Shown: positions 48,201 to 64,000 of the stretch, piece by piece
Layout: each line of letters opens with the position of its first letter
How positions within the stretch are numbered: the stretch's first letter is position 1
NCBI RefSeq assembly: GCF_040436345.1
Contig: NC_133234.1
Span: 10,478,446 to 10,542,445 of the forward strand
Reading direction: 5' to 3'
Source of the DNA: Pagrus major
Taxonomy: Eukaryota > Chordata > Actinopteri > Spariformes > Sparidae
Length of the DNA: 64,000 bases
Translations under genes and position numbers: made by a program
The notes under the pieces: model-generated
The model's database searches: none
What the model was told of the DNA's origin: nothing
The model's input: only the letters and a program-made list of their open reading frames with translations

Positions 48201-51200
48201 CACCATAACAAGTATTCAGTTGAAGTAGACTGAACACGAAGACGTTTTAAAACGTGTTTTACTTCCATTTTGGGAAATATCTCAAAATTCTTATCATTTT
48301 ATGAGAAGCTAAGAATGTTAATCCATAAAGTAACTCCTCATACAGTGCTGTCACTGCTAAAACGTCCACACTCACAGCTCGTCCGTCATGCAGCTGCCAG
48401 ACTGGACTGCTCTGATGGTAATTCCACTGTGCACTCACTATCTTTAAATGGAAAGATTCTCAGACCTTCTCGATCACTTACAAAGCGAGGCTTTTGTGTA
48501 ATGCTGGCCTACATTTATGAGCTCCTGAGGCTTTATGAACTCAACAGTTCATCCTGATGTCAAAGGTAGAGCTAGCTGGCAGGGACACTGTTGATTTGAC
48601 TATTATTTGATGCACAGTTTTGTTTTTTTTGGGCTCTTAAAGAAGAAGTTTGACAATTTGGGAAAAAGGCAGCCGTGTGTTGTGTGCGGTTGCTTTTACA
48701 TTTAAAAGGTACAATATGTAAGAATGGACCTCCTGTTGAATTCATCTCAAAAAACAAACGGGGGGCAGCATACCACCAGTTTTCCTTTTTCCACCAATAA
48801 TCACATGATTCACCATCATTTTCTCAGGTACCAAGAAGCAGGCTCCTGCCCCTCCCAAACCGACAAACCCTCCACCCAGCCAGCCCTGTAATTCATCCAA
48901 CCACGCCTCCTTCTCAGGCTCCTCCCAGTCCCTCAGCCCCACCCCCAGACCCCTGTCCAGCCACTCGCCCACCTCGCCCACCTCTCCCACCTCGCAGCCA
49001 TGTGCCACACCCAGACGCCACTCCAGTAACCAGCCCCCAATCCAGGCGCCCAGCCACCCGCCCCCGGAGCCCCCGACACAGGCCAGTCCTCCACCGCAGC
49101 CGGCGTCACTCGGCGGAGAACAGAGGAGCGCTGACCCCTCACCTCCGGGCACCCCGACCCCTCCGGACACCCCTCCTCCCTCCACCACCAGCCAGGATGC
49201 AGTCGCCCCTCCGTCCCCGTCTCCATACCAGTCGGGCTCGCTCCCCCGGCCACGGCCCGTCCCAAAACCCCGGAACAGACCGAGCGTCCCACCACCGCCG
49301 CAGCCCAACACACAGGCCAGTGATACCAACGGGATCTGCGCCACTGCGTACAAGATGATGGGTGAGTGTGGACTCTCATGTCACATGTTTTACTATTAAC
49401 TCACTGCTCAGTACTAATGTGCTCTCTGTCTAACAGTCCTGCGTTGTAATACCTCCACAGGTTAAAGCTGCATTTGTACGAGGTTTGTTGTTAATTGACC
49501 TTTTCACTAGCAGCACCTGCACTCGTTGTTACCCATCACCACGGCCATTTTGGTTTGCCTGCTGCCTCTGTCACATATCATTTAGCTGGCCCTGATGCAC
49601 CACTGTCACACTGTCACACAGCCCTGTTTGCTTTTTAGCAAGGGACCTTATCCTGAAGTACTCACAGTGTACAGATTGGACAAAGAATATGTGTAGAGCT
49701 TCAACGATTAGTTGATCAATGGAAAAAATAAATGCAGCCCCAGATGAGGGTAGGAACAGCTACTCCTCATACACTGTCTTCTGTATGTTACCTTGTTCCT
49801 TTACTGCTGCGCAGCATGTCATTATCTACTCACCCTCATGCTGATGGAAAGTCAGGTGAAGTTTTCGTAGTCCACAAAACATTTCTGGAGCTTCACAACA
49901 AAACAGCACTGCAGCGTTCTCCTAGACAACAGACTGGGAGACTTGTTTTAAAAGGTGAAAAGAAAATGTGTCCATTCAGTTTTCCAGAATAATCCAAGTC
50001 TCCAGAAGCCCCGAGATCCTAAATTGATTCGAAAAGTCGAACTTGTGCACCCACTTCAGACAAGGTGCGTGCTAACGCTTTTAGCTTAGCAGCTACATTG
50101 ATGATTTTGGCTTGAGTAAGGCTGTAAACAATGTATTTTCAAATATATTTGAGATTTTTTATAGTCTATGAAAGTTCAACCGACTTTCCATCAGCATGAC
50201 TGAATTTCCATTTTTGGGTGAACTTATCCTTTAATGGAATTAGCCACATCCTGTCAATACAGCTAAAATGTTTTAGTTGGTTTACATTTCTTCATATAGA
50301 TATGATATTTTTCATGTGTAATATGACGTGTTGTTATCAGGGCTGTCATTTATCACGAGTCACTCATCTTCATTCACAGCCAGAGACTTGAGTTCTTGTT
50401 CTTGTTCTTTTAATCTGTGAATCATCTCATATCGTTTGTTACCGAGTTTTTAAGCCACTGTCGCTGTGACAAGCACGTGTAACCCTGACATGCATGTTTA
50501 TAACTGGTACGCGCTCGCCTCGTCACTAACGTCCCGGCAGATCGACATGTTCACGGTGTACGAACAGCTCGTATCTAACGCACACGCACTTTGGGCTCTT
50601 ATCTCAGGCGATGTGTTCACAATGTAAACTGGGGATTTCCAGCTCCATTTTCTCTGCTGCTCTCCTCTCACACTTCACATTTTCCATCCACTCTCACTGC
50701 TCGCTGCCTGTAGCTCAGTCTGTGGCTGAACACCGCCCCCTGCTGTTCAAAGCCCGACAGAAGAGCCGAGCCGCTGTGAGAGCTTATGGAAAATATTACA
50801 CATCTGCATGGGATGGCATAATTACAGCAGCTTTCAATGTTTTCATACTCCGGGACGAGGCTGCATGTGTTTGTGATTACGGCCATTGTTCGTATACTGC
50901 GGACTTAAACAGCGTGTGTGTCTCTGTAGGATGTTTATGTAGCGCTCTGCATGCATGAGAATCACATTAACTTTACTTACTGACACAAACGGTAACCGAG
51001 AGGATCTTTTCTAGTCGATTTATTTCTATTCAAAGATCTTTTTGCGACAGAAAAGCCTTTTAAGGTGGTTCGATTTCTCCTCACTGTCTTTTCTCTTGCT
51101 CTGTAGACCCGGCGATGTCTTTCAAAGGGCTGAGTCGAGCGTTGGTCCCTGAGCTCGCTGTAGACCAGCAGCCAGCGACCTCCTCCTCTTCCTCCTCCTC

Positions 51201-51267
51201 CTCCTCCTCCTCCCTCCTGTCTCTGCCCAAAGACTGTGACCTGGACACCGAGAGCACTGTCCTATAA
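19614..51267 (+). CDS. arhgap17: Rho GTPase-activating protein 17 (RICH1/nadrin), complete, 20 coding exons
   Basis: GAP for Cdc42/Rac acting at tight junctions and in exocytosis and trafficking (family knowledge). Coding exons: 19614-19666, 29920-29959, 34897-35001, 35682-35758, 36451-36562, 37306-37382, 37954-38071, 38867-38935, 39134-39215, 40249-40376, 42708-42819, 44165-44246, 44414-44494, 44578-44691, 44895-44986, 46599-46746, 47051-47335, 48028-48176, 48828-49361, 51107-51267. The spliced 2619 nt keep one frame and encode 872 aa plus TAA, close to the human 881. Start ATG 19614 gives MKKQFNRMKQLANQTVGR, the family N-terminus. Order: N-BAR (about 1-245), RhoGAP (about 250-447, arginine finger R291 in GLFRI), Pro/Ser-rich SH3-binding tail, C-terminal ESTVL (PDZ ligand). 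Introns 1 and 12 use GC donors (AG|GCAAGT, AG|GCAAGG); the exon 6 donor (AG|GTTTAT) is weak. It is head-to-head with lcmt1 and convergent with grid2ip. Confidence 0.97.
22012..23225. repeat. Degenerate hAT-like element interrupted by a family B MITE
   Basis: Starts TAGAGATGCACTGACTCA and ends near CCCTATCGGCCTCAAAAG. It includes CCGATTGGCTTATCACAG and TCGGTATCAG, wording typical of fish hAT non-autonomous elements. It is split by the family B copy at 22671-23055. Boundaries are approximate. Confidence 0.4.
22671..23055. repeat. Family B MITE, complete copy
   Basis: Left end AGTTGCAATATGTAAGAAC and right end TTCTTACATATTGCACCTT, flanked by TTAA at 22667-22670 and 23056-23059. The interior matches the copy at 312-656. 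Confidence 0.8.
23708..23731. repeat. (TG)n microsatellite
   Basis: About twelve perfect TG units in arhgap17 intron 1. Confidence 0.95.
24743..25087. repeat. Non-autonomous TIR element (hAT-like)
   Basis: Left end AGGCCACGTCCACACGTATG. The right end (about 25064-25087) reads, as complement, AGGCCTAGTCTACACGTACA. The 345-bp interior (AAAACGG, GCCGTTTTCAG) matches the common fish element in which a Cdc-type 'cacgtccacacg' end is repeated. It has no coding capacity. Confidence 0.65.
28516..28690. repeat. Family B MITE fragment
   Basis: AGTGCAATATGCAGGCAG leads into the family-specific GGCTAGCTGGTTAGCATGCT and GATATCTCTGCAACA. The distal half is missing. It lies in arhgap17 intron 1. Confidence 0.6.
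29960..34896 (+). other. arhgap17 intron 2 (4.9 kb)
   Basis: Contains the 33-bp minisatellite at 30355-30506 and, at 33.3-33.9 kb, a 600-nt stretch open on both strands without recognisable protein similarity. The rest holds no repeat or gene I can name. Confidence 0.6.
30355..30506. repeat. 33-bp minisatellite, about 4.6 units
   Basis: Units start at 30355, 30388, 30421, 30454 and 30487 (partial), an exact 33-bp period. The consensus begins ATGAGTACTCAGTAGTGAT and ends ATTATTAC. The two central units are the most alike. Confidence 0.9.
39824..39844. repeat. (CA)n microsatellite
   Basis: About ten CA units in arhgap17 intron 9. Confidence 0.9.
40249..44986 (+). CDS. arhgap17: arhgap17 exons 10-15: RhoGAP domain
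   Basis: Encodes residues 245-447. The fold is recognised by PLEACVMMLLETGMKEEGLF leading into the catalytic arginine finger (R291 of GLFRIAAGASKLKKLK), then LKSYLRELPEPLMSYQLYDD, NLRYLVKFLSKLAQ and the switch-contacting NKMTPSNIAIVLGPNLLW. The domain ends with ATSVHVVAIVEPIIQHADWFF. All key residues are present, so the GAP should be active on Cdc42/Rac-type GTPases. The exon 12-13 junction inside the domain uses a GC donor. Confidence 0.95.
40557..40706. repeat. Short palindromic MITE
   Basis: Left arm CTGGGGACCTCCGGCCCTGC and on through ATGTTTTAGACGTTTCTC. The right arm is its imperfect inverted copy (GAGAAACATCTAAAACATGC, GGGCAG...CTGG). The two arms meet around ATTTGAAT/ATTCGAAT. It lies in arhgap17 intron 10. 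Confidence 0.7.
40925..41238. repeat. Family B MITE with internal inverted duplication
   Basis: Contains ACAGTTATGACGTAATGTC, GCTCCTGTGCTAGCAGTG and a right end CTTACATATTTCACCT followed by TTAA (41239-41242). The left terminus is decayed. The middle is replaced by a long hairpin (41007-41103). It lies in arhgap17 intron 10. Confidence 0.75.
41007..41103. repeat. 47-bp near-perfect hairpin, 3-nt loop
   Basis: Arms 41007-41053 and 41057-41103 are complementary at 46 of 47 positions around the loop TAG. The arm sequence (AATCTGGCTAGCTGCATGAC and on) is family B interior, so this is an inverted duplication of element sequence. Confidence 0.95.
42281..42301. repeat. (TG)n microsatellite
   Basis: Ten TG units in arhgap17 intron 10. 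Confidence 0.9.
43790..44112. repeat. Family E repeat, copy 1 (intron 11)
   Basis: Ends in ATAATCATTAGTTGCAGCTG, a common fish hAT-type terminus, and shares GGACAAAACAAGACATTTGA and CTTTGGGTTGTGGAC with the inverted copy in the 3' UTR. It stops about 50 bp before exon 12. Confidence 0.7.
46599..51267 (+). CDS. arhgap17: arhgap17 exons 16-20: Pro/Ser-rich tail and PDZ ligand
   Basis: Residues 447-872, predicted disordered. The tail has GTIERKRPISM (basic, possible phosphosite), exon 17 rich in Pro/Gln/Ala, and exon 19 (48828-49361) with dense PxxP motifs such as KKQAPAPPKPTNPPP and RPRPVPKPRNRPSVPPPP, family binding sites for SH3 proteins (for example CIP4-type; family knowledge). The last exon has an 11-serine tract encoded by a TCC microsatellite and ends DTESTVL, a class I PDZ ligand. 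Exon 17 (285 nt, symmetric phase) could be skipped in frame; mammalian nadrin has such a variant. GC content and repeats are higher than in the 5' exons. Confidence 0.93.
48704..48776. repeat. Family B MITE terminal fragment
   Basis: AAGGTACAATATGTAAGAAT, then GTTGAATTCAT...GGGGGCAGCAT, i.e. the end segment of family B only. It lies about 50 bp upstream of arhgap17 exon 19. Confidence 0.6.
49800..50230. repeat. Family D element
   Basis: Contains TCATTATCTACTCACCCTCA, GTAGTCCACAAAACATTTCT and a right end GGTGAACTTATCCT followed by TTAA (50231-50234). The left terminus is lost; a scrap of family E (about 49694-49736) lies just before it. It lies in arhgap17 intron 19. Confidence 0.7.
51181..51213 (+). 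repeat. arhgap17: (TCC)n microsatellite coding poly-Ser
   Basis: Eleven consecutive Ser codons (ten TCC, one TCT) in the last arhgap17 exon, 18 codons before the stop. Confidence 0.95.
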
Positions 51268-51504
51268 GGAGGAGGCGACGACACGCTCCGGTCCAGCTCC
51301 CCCACGCTTCTCCTCCTCCTCCTCCTCCTCCTCCTTCATCATCATACACACACCTCATTTAATCTGCCCCCAGAATAAACCTCTGCTGTTAGGATCTCCC
51401 AGTCCAGCCTGTATGAAGGACTGTAATGTGACGTAATGCTCCTCCTGGCAGCCACGATGGAGGTCAGCTACTCTCGGTAAACAGTGGTTATGATAGTTGA
51501 TTGT

Positions 51505-51815
51505 GTTTGTGTGACTGTTGCAACAAAATTGAATAGTAATCGTTAATCTGTTGATTATTTTCTCAATTAACCGATTGGTTGTTTGGGCCATAAAATGTCC
51601 GAAAACGGTGGAAAATGTCCACGTTGACGTCCTCAAATGTCTCGTTACGTCCACAAGCCAAAGATATTCAGTTACCAACAAACAGGAGTAAAGAAACCAC
51701 AAAATATTCACACTTAAGAAGCTGGAATCAGACAGTTTTGACTGATTGATCGATTATCAAAATAGTTGTTGATTAACTTAATAGTTGACAGCTAATCTAA
51801 TCACCGTTGCAGCTC
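51505..51815. repeat. Family E repeat, copy 2 (3' UTR, inverted)
   Basis: The reverse complement of the intron 11 copy's family. Here ATTTGAGGACGTCAACG and CTTTGGCTTGTGGACGTAAC appear on the minus strand, with the terminus GTTGCAGCTCTA on the right. Confidence 0.7.
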
Positions 51816-53595
51816 TACTACTTATTCGCATGCTAGGTAATGTATGTGGCCTTCACTGACACTTGTAACAGTTCCTACACACATATAAACATCCGTAAGT
51901 CAAGTTAGGTACATGTCAAGGTCAAAAACTCCTTACTGTCTTTATCAATAAGTTGTTTTTAAGCAAAAACACCCCAAAAAACGAGCACACGTGACGGGCA
52001 TTTTTCAGTATTAAAGCAAATAATAAAATAATCAACAGATTTAAAAAAGCAGCTAAAAATCGGCAGGTAAAAAATAGCAACTTGGGAAAGTGCAAGTGCC
52101 ATTTTCTTTTACTATTTTTGGACATTTTCCAGACTGAGAAAATAATCAGGAAACGGTGTTTAAACTGACCTCCAGCACCACGATCTTCTCCATGTTTAGC
52201 TTTCATTAGCCTTTAGGTCCTCAGAGTCCTCCTGACCTCCATCATGGTGCCAGACGCCTCTACACTGCAACACACACCACCGCCACCTCTGTCATTACAG
52301 CGCCCCCCCAACAGATCAAGCTCCAGACAATCAACAGCAAACAGCAGAGGAGTCTCCAGCAACGACGCATCGCTTTATAAATGGAAGAATGAGGGGAGAG
52401 ACGCCAAAACATGGACTGACGAGACTCGTTTGGGATTTGGTGTGAGGGTTTCTTTTTTTTTTTTGTATTTTTTTTAATGTTGAAAAAAAAGGTCTTAGAG
52501 CAGGAAATGAAAAAAATAAAAGAGGAAATTCTACAGCGCAGGGCGGGAGAGGGGGAAAGTCAGCAGGTAGAAGTAGAAACCAAAACTGGCGCTTCAAGTG
52601 TAGCTGGTGACTGCAGGTTTCCAGTCGTCTCACACACTTTGATTATTCACCCTTTTTTTTTTTGTACGGATCTCCTCCCCCCCTCACTCCTGTATTTATT
52701 TACCGATTTCACAACACACATTCCCTGTGGCTTTGACATAATTAATGCAGTCTTTAAATGTAAATCATGCCTTATCGGTTCCTCCCAGGACCACGTTATA
52801 AGCATTATATATTTACTGTATGGAGGATATACTTGGCTCCTGTTACCACAGTATTTTTTCCAAGAAGCTGTCTTGGCAACGAGTATGTTTTTTTTCAGGG
52901 ATGTAAGGAAGGTGATCGGACCCGTCTTGTGTGGTTGTGTAATTTAAATGTGTTTGGGTTGATTTCTTTCGGGTCTTCTGAGCAGAAGTAGCAGGGTGAG
53001 CCGCCCTCCCAGCCTGAACACGCTCAGTATTTTTCGCCCCTTTCAACCTTTTTTGTGTTCAAACAGGCTGCGTGTGAGTGAATGTAGCGAAAGGACGATT
53101 CTTACCAGCCTCTTCATCCCGAACAAAAGACGCGTAAACAGCTGATGTTGCACTTGGCCAACAAGTGGTTTCCTAGTGTTTTTTTTTTTTCAGTCTTTCC
53201 CACTGAGCTGAGCACAGCGCTGTGAAACCTCAGTAGTGATGTGGTGTCAGACGTTTGCCAGGTGAAAAGATTAAATAAATGCTTTGTTGTATTTTTCTGT
53301 GTAAGCTTTTCTTTTTTTTTTATGGCTTTTTGGATGTGTGAGCCAATATGGTACCAGTGGAGAAAGTGTCGGATGCTTCGGAGTTGCCCTGAAGTTTCTT
53401 TTTCAGAGACGATCGAGCGTTATGATCCCCTCCTTTTCTCTCTTCGCTCCCGTACCTTCGCTGCCTTATCCCTGAGCATCAGGAGCTTTCTCGAGGCTCC
53501 TCAAGACGAACAAATGCCATTAAACTAGAAATGATAATGCTGCGTTTTTAAGCTCATAGTTTTGTATGTATGCCGTCTGGTGAGCTTAAATATGG

Positions 53596-53650
53596 AATAA
53601 AAACATGTAATAAGAATGCTTGGTTATACCCCCTTTCCAAAGAAAATAAA
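53596..53650 (+). terminator. arhgap17: Polyadenylation signals of arhgap17
   Basis: AATAAA occurs at 53596-53601 and again at 53645-53650, with a TG/GT-rich stretch following at about 53670-53695. Either could define the mRNA end. Confidence 0.6.
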
Positions 53651-53669
53651 GTATATGAAGAAACTATAT

Positions 53670-56600
53670 CTGCTCGTCACTTCTGTGTTTGTGTATATAC
53701 AAATATATAAGGAAAAACTGAGAAACCAATACTGATATTGTTGCCTCGAAGCTAATGCTAGAAAACTGTATGTGCTAATAGCATCTTAAAATGTTAGCAT
53801 TTTTGAGTTGTAACTAGACCAAGGTTAGAGAGCCATGCTAGCAGCTCTACTTAGACACATATGAGCTAAATGCTAACTTTAGGGCGCTAACAATTCTGAT
53901 GCTAAGCATGTATGTTTAACACCTTCACCATTTTAGTTTAGCCTAGCACGCTGACATTTGATAATAAGTGTGAAACACTTGGCCACCTGTCATACTCAAA
54001 ACAAATAGGGGGCAGTATGTCACCCAAGTAACCGCTAACTGCCGCTAACTTTAGCAGCAATTAGCTAGTTAGCTCAGTTAGCTGTGCAGCTAGTAGTTGG
54101 GACAGGGAGCTCAGGCAACCAGGGAAATGTTGCTGTTTACATTGTTAGCACAGGAGCTTGGGACCGCGACCGGACGAGGCTAGCTGGTTAGCATGCTAAC
54201 TTCAGTAACAGTAGATCTGCAACACTCTACACATACTTCATGAAGTAGAAACTTGTTTTTTTTGTTTGTTTTTTAGCTAGCAGCTCTATGAGGCACATCT
54301 GAATGCTAACTTGAGCATGCTAACATGCTCACGATGATAAAGCTAAACATGCTGATGCTAAACGTGTATGTTAACGGTTTTAAAAAATGTGTCCTTGTGG
54401 GGGCGCTAAAAGTCTGGGGAACACGAAACTGAACAAAAATCATCCTCTTGGGACCATGAATGTCTCTATGACATCGCAATCCATCCAATAGTTTCTGAGA
54501 TATTTCAGTGGTGGAGAACTGAGCTGCTAGCATGTTTGAGAATCGCTAATTTGTACACAAATTTATAATTAGATGTCTTTTGTCTGACATCTCCTGACTT
54601 CTATATATTAAACCGTCAAATCCAGACCTAAAATAATCAGGTACATACAGTAAACAAGGAATATCACGTACTGTTACCAGAGATATCTATGCTAACATCA
54701 GAGGTTATTCATCAGAAGGCACAGATGAATCGGGCAGTTTCTACTTTCAAGCATGATATTTTTATAGATCAAAAACATATCCATCGTTTGAAAGCATTGA
54801 ACGAAACATAAAACAAACAATCACAAAAACATGAGCAACTTCCCATGAAAACATATAAAACAGTTATAAAAGGGAACCTGTCGGCAACCGATAAATAAAC
54901 CTAACCAGACTAACAGAAATGTATTTATTTCAAACTTAAATATCCAGGGAGGGTAAATGCTACCAGCTGCACATCTTAATACATTAACTGCACCAACATG
55001 CAATCGATCTGGACAAGAAAACACTGTTACCACACTAGTAGCAGCTAGGAATGCATTTTTACGAGGTAACACTCACCTCGTAAGCCTGACTAAAGCTGCG
55101 CATAGAGAATAAATCAGATGGTAATCTTCCTGATGACACTCCTGAATAAGAAAATAAATTAGAAGTTGGAGGACACACAAGCGTATAATACAAAGTGATG
55201 AGCGGTGCATAGCAAAAACAGTCAATTTACAACCTCAACAATAATTCATTAACATAAATACAACACAGCTACAGGTACACTGTACTGTAGATGAGTCATG
55301 AGATCACCAGAGAAGCAGGAAATGCCCATTTACAGTCGGATGTTTTTCTATTTATCCACATGCGTTTGATGTTCATTCATTCAGCCGTTTCACATTAAAC
55401 CTGCCTTTTATCTCTCTGCACTGACAGCAAGTAGTTATCGCTCTAATTGTGGGAAAAAAAACAAGGATTTGCTATTCCACCCACACGTTTCATGAAACAG
55501 ATGATTTTGGAGCCAACTTCGCACCATGTGCTGATGTAGTCAGTGTTACCGCACTGTGAAAGGTGCAACATTGTTCATTTGAGTGATGTTTTGCAAATAA
55601 ATGTGTGTTGTCGAATACACTTGGATTTGATAAGTCTTAACAGGCAGGAGAAAGGCTGACGACAAAGGACTCAACTGTTGTTTTAGAGGATTCCCAGTTC
55701 ACGTGCTGCAAACTGGCCTAACTGGACAGATTTCAGTGGTTATGATCGGGATTGAGCCCAGTTGGGATGCGATGAACCTCCGTGGATGACCTCGTGTTTG
55801 AGACACTCGAGAAAATGTAATGATGTCTTCATCATTGATTACACTTGTATGGGGAGCTGAGGCCAAAGTTAACCGCGACCACCTTCTGGTTCACGAGCAG
55901 CAATGTGGCTGCTGCAGTGTTTGTATGGACACGTCTCATCGGCATCTAGAAATGCAGAAAATTATGGAGAACAAGCCGGGGCGAAATAACTGACATTTTT
56001 TCAGCCTAATAGATAATTGAGAAATTTAACCACTGCGATGAATAATGCTGAAGTCAAAACACCACTAAGAAAGTCCACAAATCTAGTTGTGCAGAGTTTT
56101 GGTTTGCTTATTTGATCTTTTATTTCTTAGATCAAGTCCATGAAGACTTTCATTTTTAGATCCAAAAATAACTAGTTGAACATGTGCAAGTTAAATACAA
56201 GTTTAAATATAAATTGTGACTTCTTAAAGGTGCAATATGTAAGAATTGGCCTGCTAGTAGCTAGTTAGCTTGGTTAGCCATGCATCTACTGATCCGGACT
56301 GGGAGCTCAGAGCACCAGGGGGGTGTTGGCGTTTACACCGTTACAGGAGCTTTGGACCAGGACAGGCGAGGCTAGCTAGTTAGCATGCTAACCTCAGTAG
56401 ATATCTCTGCAACACAATACATATTCGTCATGAAGTCACAACTGTTATTTTTACATTCCAGTGATCATTTATTACATTTTTTAATGTTCTAACATATTGT
56501 ACCTTTAAGTTAGTTGGATTCCAGCGTGAAAAGCTTCATACTGTATTTATTTCAGGCTATCTTTACACCGCTAGCACAGGAGCTTTGGACTGGCTGGGTT

Positions 56601-57743
56601 GGGGCTAGCTAGTTAGCACGCTAACTTCAGTAGATATCCCTGCAACACAATTTACAGTCAAAATTGTCCTTTTCTTTCACAGTCTGTTGATAATTTTAGT
56701 TTTTCTTTCTTCTAAATCTCTTATATATTGCACCGTTCAAGGAAAATAAAAAAACAAACTCATCAAAATCATACCTCGTCTTATTTTTATTGCTTTAACT
56801 GTAAGTTTGTTTGTTTTTATATTGAGAATTCAATAGCAGTTAAAATTCACAATAAGTTAGTCAGACGAAAATCTTACAAGTTTTATGGCCGTCTTTTGCT
56901 TCCACAGCTGCTGCAAAGGATAAAAGTGAATCTGCTGGGTGAAGATGACTTTGACTTCAGCTGTAAATGGAGTTTTTTTAATTATTTTTTTAAATTATAA
57001 TTCCCATAATAATAGGTGCTATGATTTCACAGTTGGTTAGAGAATGACCACATCTATGAGTCTAAATCAGCACTGTGGATACTTGATGTTGTTATCTACT
57101 ATTTTCAAATCGAATCCTGCTGTACGGGAGGCAGTGAACGCACCGCTGTGTGAACAGTCGGATCACCCGGAGCGGTCCGGCCCGAGCCGGGCTCTAAACT
57201 AAACTACACTTGTGAATCACCTCGATTCCTGATAGCTGTCTGCAGACTACATCTACGCTTAATCTTTACAATTTTTCAAATATGATCTGATAGAAAATAT
57301 AAACTTTATAGAGTCATATATTAAACATAGTAATTAATCTGTAAATATTCAGACCAGTTGTTTTCATTATCGACATCTCGGAGCCATCAAATATACGGAT
57401 GGTTCCTCTCGTGTGTCTTGTACTATCTGCCGTGTAAGAGATGTAAATAAAGTGAAGACCGGTTTGAGTCGTCAGTGTGCGGTGAGTTCCTGTTGACCTG
57501 TGGACACCTGAATGTTCTGCTCTACCCAGCACCTGAAATAACAGCAATGCTGCACATTAACTGTTGTGACTATCTACAGATAGATACAGTGTACTTCCAT
57601 TCTGTTTGCTATAGATGATGCAGTCTCTCTTCCTCTCTCTGTTGCTTTGAGTGTCTCTGTGTGTGATCTTGGCACTTTGGTTGTGGCGAGCAGAGTGAAA
57701 GTGGAGCCAGCCGGCCTCTCGGTTTTGGCCCGACATCTTGCTT
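53670..57743. other. Intergenic region between arhgap17 and grid2ip 3' ends
   Basis: Contains family B material at 53990-54255 (fragment), 56228-56504 (complete, TTAA on both sides) and 56564-56738 (fragment). A minus-strand AATAAA (plus-strand TTTATT near 56784) may end the grid2ip mRNA, giving a 3' UTR of about 1 kb. 54300-56200 holds no recognised gene or repeat. Confidence 0.5.
56228..56504. repeat. Family B MITE, complete copy
   Basis: Left end AGGTGCAATATGTAAGAATT and right end CTAACATATTGTACCT, flanked by TTAA at 56224-56227 and 56505-56508. At 277 bp it is shorter than the 345-385 bp copies. Confidence 0.8.

Positions 57744-64000
<6,257 letters not shown>

Larger units (their letters stand above)
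51268..53660 (+). other. arhgap17: arhgap17 3' UTR
   Basis: Follows the TAA at 51265-51267. It includes a second (TCC)n tract (51310-51334), a family E repeat in reverse orientation (about 51505-51815), A- and T-rich runs near 52450-52510, and ends near two AATAAA signals. Open frames here (up to 156 codons) are low-complexity and unsupported. Confidence 0.65.

Noticed and set aside
48742..49379. Long minus-strand frames (203 and 148 codons) over arhgap17 exon 19
   Set aside because: They are the antisense shadow of the proline-rich exon; the Gly/Trp-rich composition is the mirror of Pro/Ser codons.
52244..52947. Frames of up to 156 codons after the arhgap17 stop
   Set aside because: They contain poly-T/poly-A-encoded runs, lie in the 3' UTR before the AATAAA signals and match no family I know.

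Overview
The window is nuclear DNA of a vertebrate, almost certainly a teleost fish. It carries intron-split vertebrate genes with GT-AG (twice GC-AG) introns. The non-coding space is crowded with short TIR-bounded elements, LINE fragments and CA/GT microsatellites of the kind common in spiny-rayed fish genomes. I saw no bacterial genes, rRNA, tRNA or CRISPR array.

Four protein genes can be rebuilt exon by exon, and every junction keeps frame. (1) aqp8 (aquaporin-8), minus strand: first three coding exons at 800-3365; the 3' exons lie left of the window. (2) lcmt1 (leucine carboxyl methyltransferase 1, the PP2A methylating enzyme), minus strand, complete: 11 coding exons, 7773-15817, 325 aa. 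(3) arhgap17 (RICH1/nadrin, BAR + RhoGAP + proline-rich tail), plus strand, complete: 20 coding exons, 19614-51267, 872 aa, 3' UTR to about 53.67 kb. (4) grid2ip (delphilin, FH1-FH2 formin end), minus strand: the last ten coding exons plus part of one more at the right edge, 57744-64000.

Layout: aqp8 and lcmt1 point left, arhgap17 points right from a GC-rich promoter about 3.8 kb from the lcmt1 start (head-to-head), and arhgap17 converges tail-to-tail on grid2ip. As I recall the human map, the aqp8-lcmt1-arhgap17 order matches 16p12, whereas GRID2IP is on human chromosome 7, so the right-hand junction is a fish-side (or lost tetrapod) neighbourhood. The genes do not form a single pathway: water/small-solute channel, PP2A methylation, Cdc42/Rac GAP at membranes and junctions, and a synaptic actin scaffold.

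Between and inside the genes are several families of non-autonomous elements. Four unrelated families (called A-D here) all end in AGG...CCT and sit between TTAA tetranucleotides, the signature of TTAA-targeting (piggyBac-like) mobilisation. Other structures of note are a 747-bp TIR element holding six 75-bp palindrome-rich tandem units (lcmt1 intron), a 47-bp near-perfect hairpin with a 3-nt loop (arhgap17 intron 10), a 25-bp hairpin with a 4-nt loop (lcmt1 intron 6), two GC-AG introns in arhgap17, and oppositely oriented copies of one repeat in an arhgap17 intron and its 3' UTR. I found no convincing wholly new protein system; the novel material is in the repeats and splice signals.
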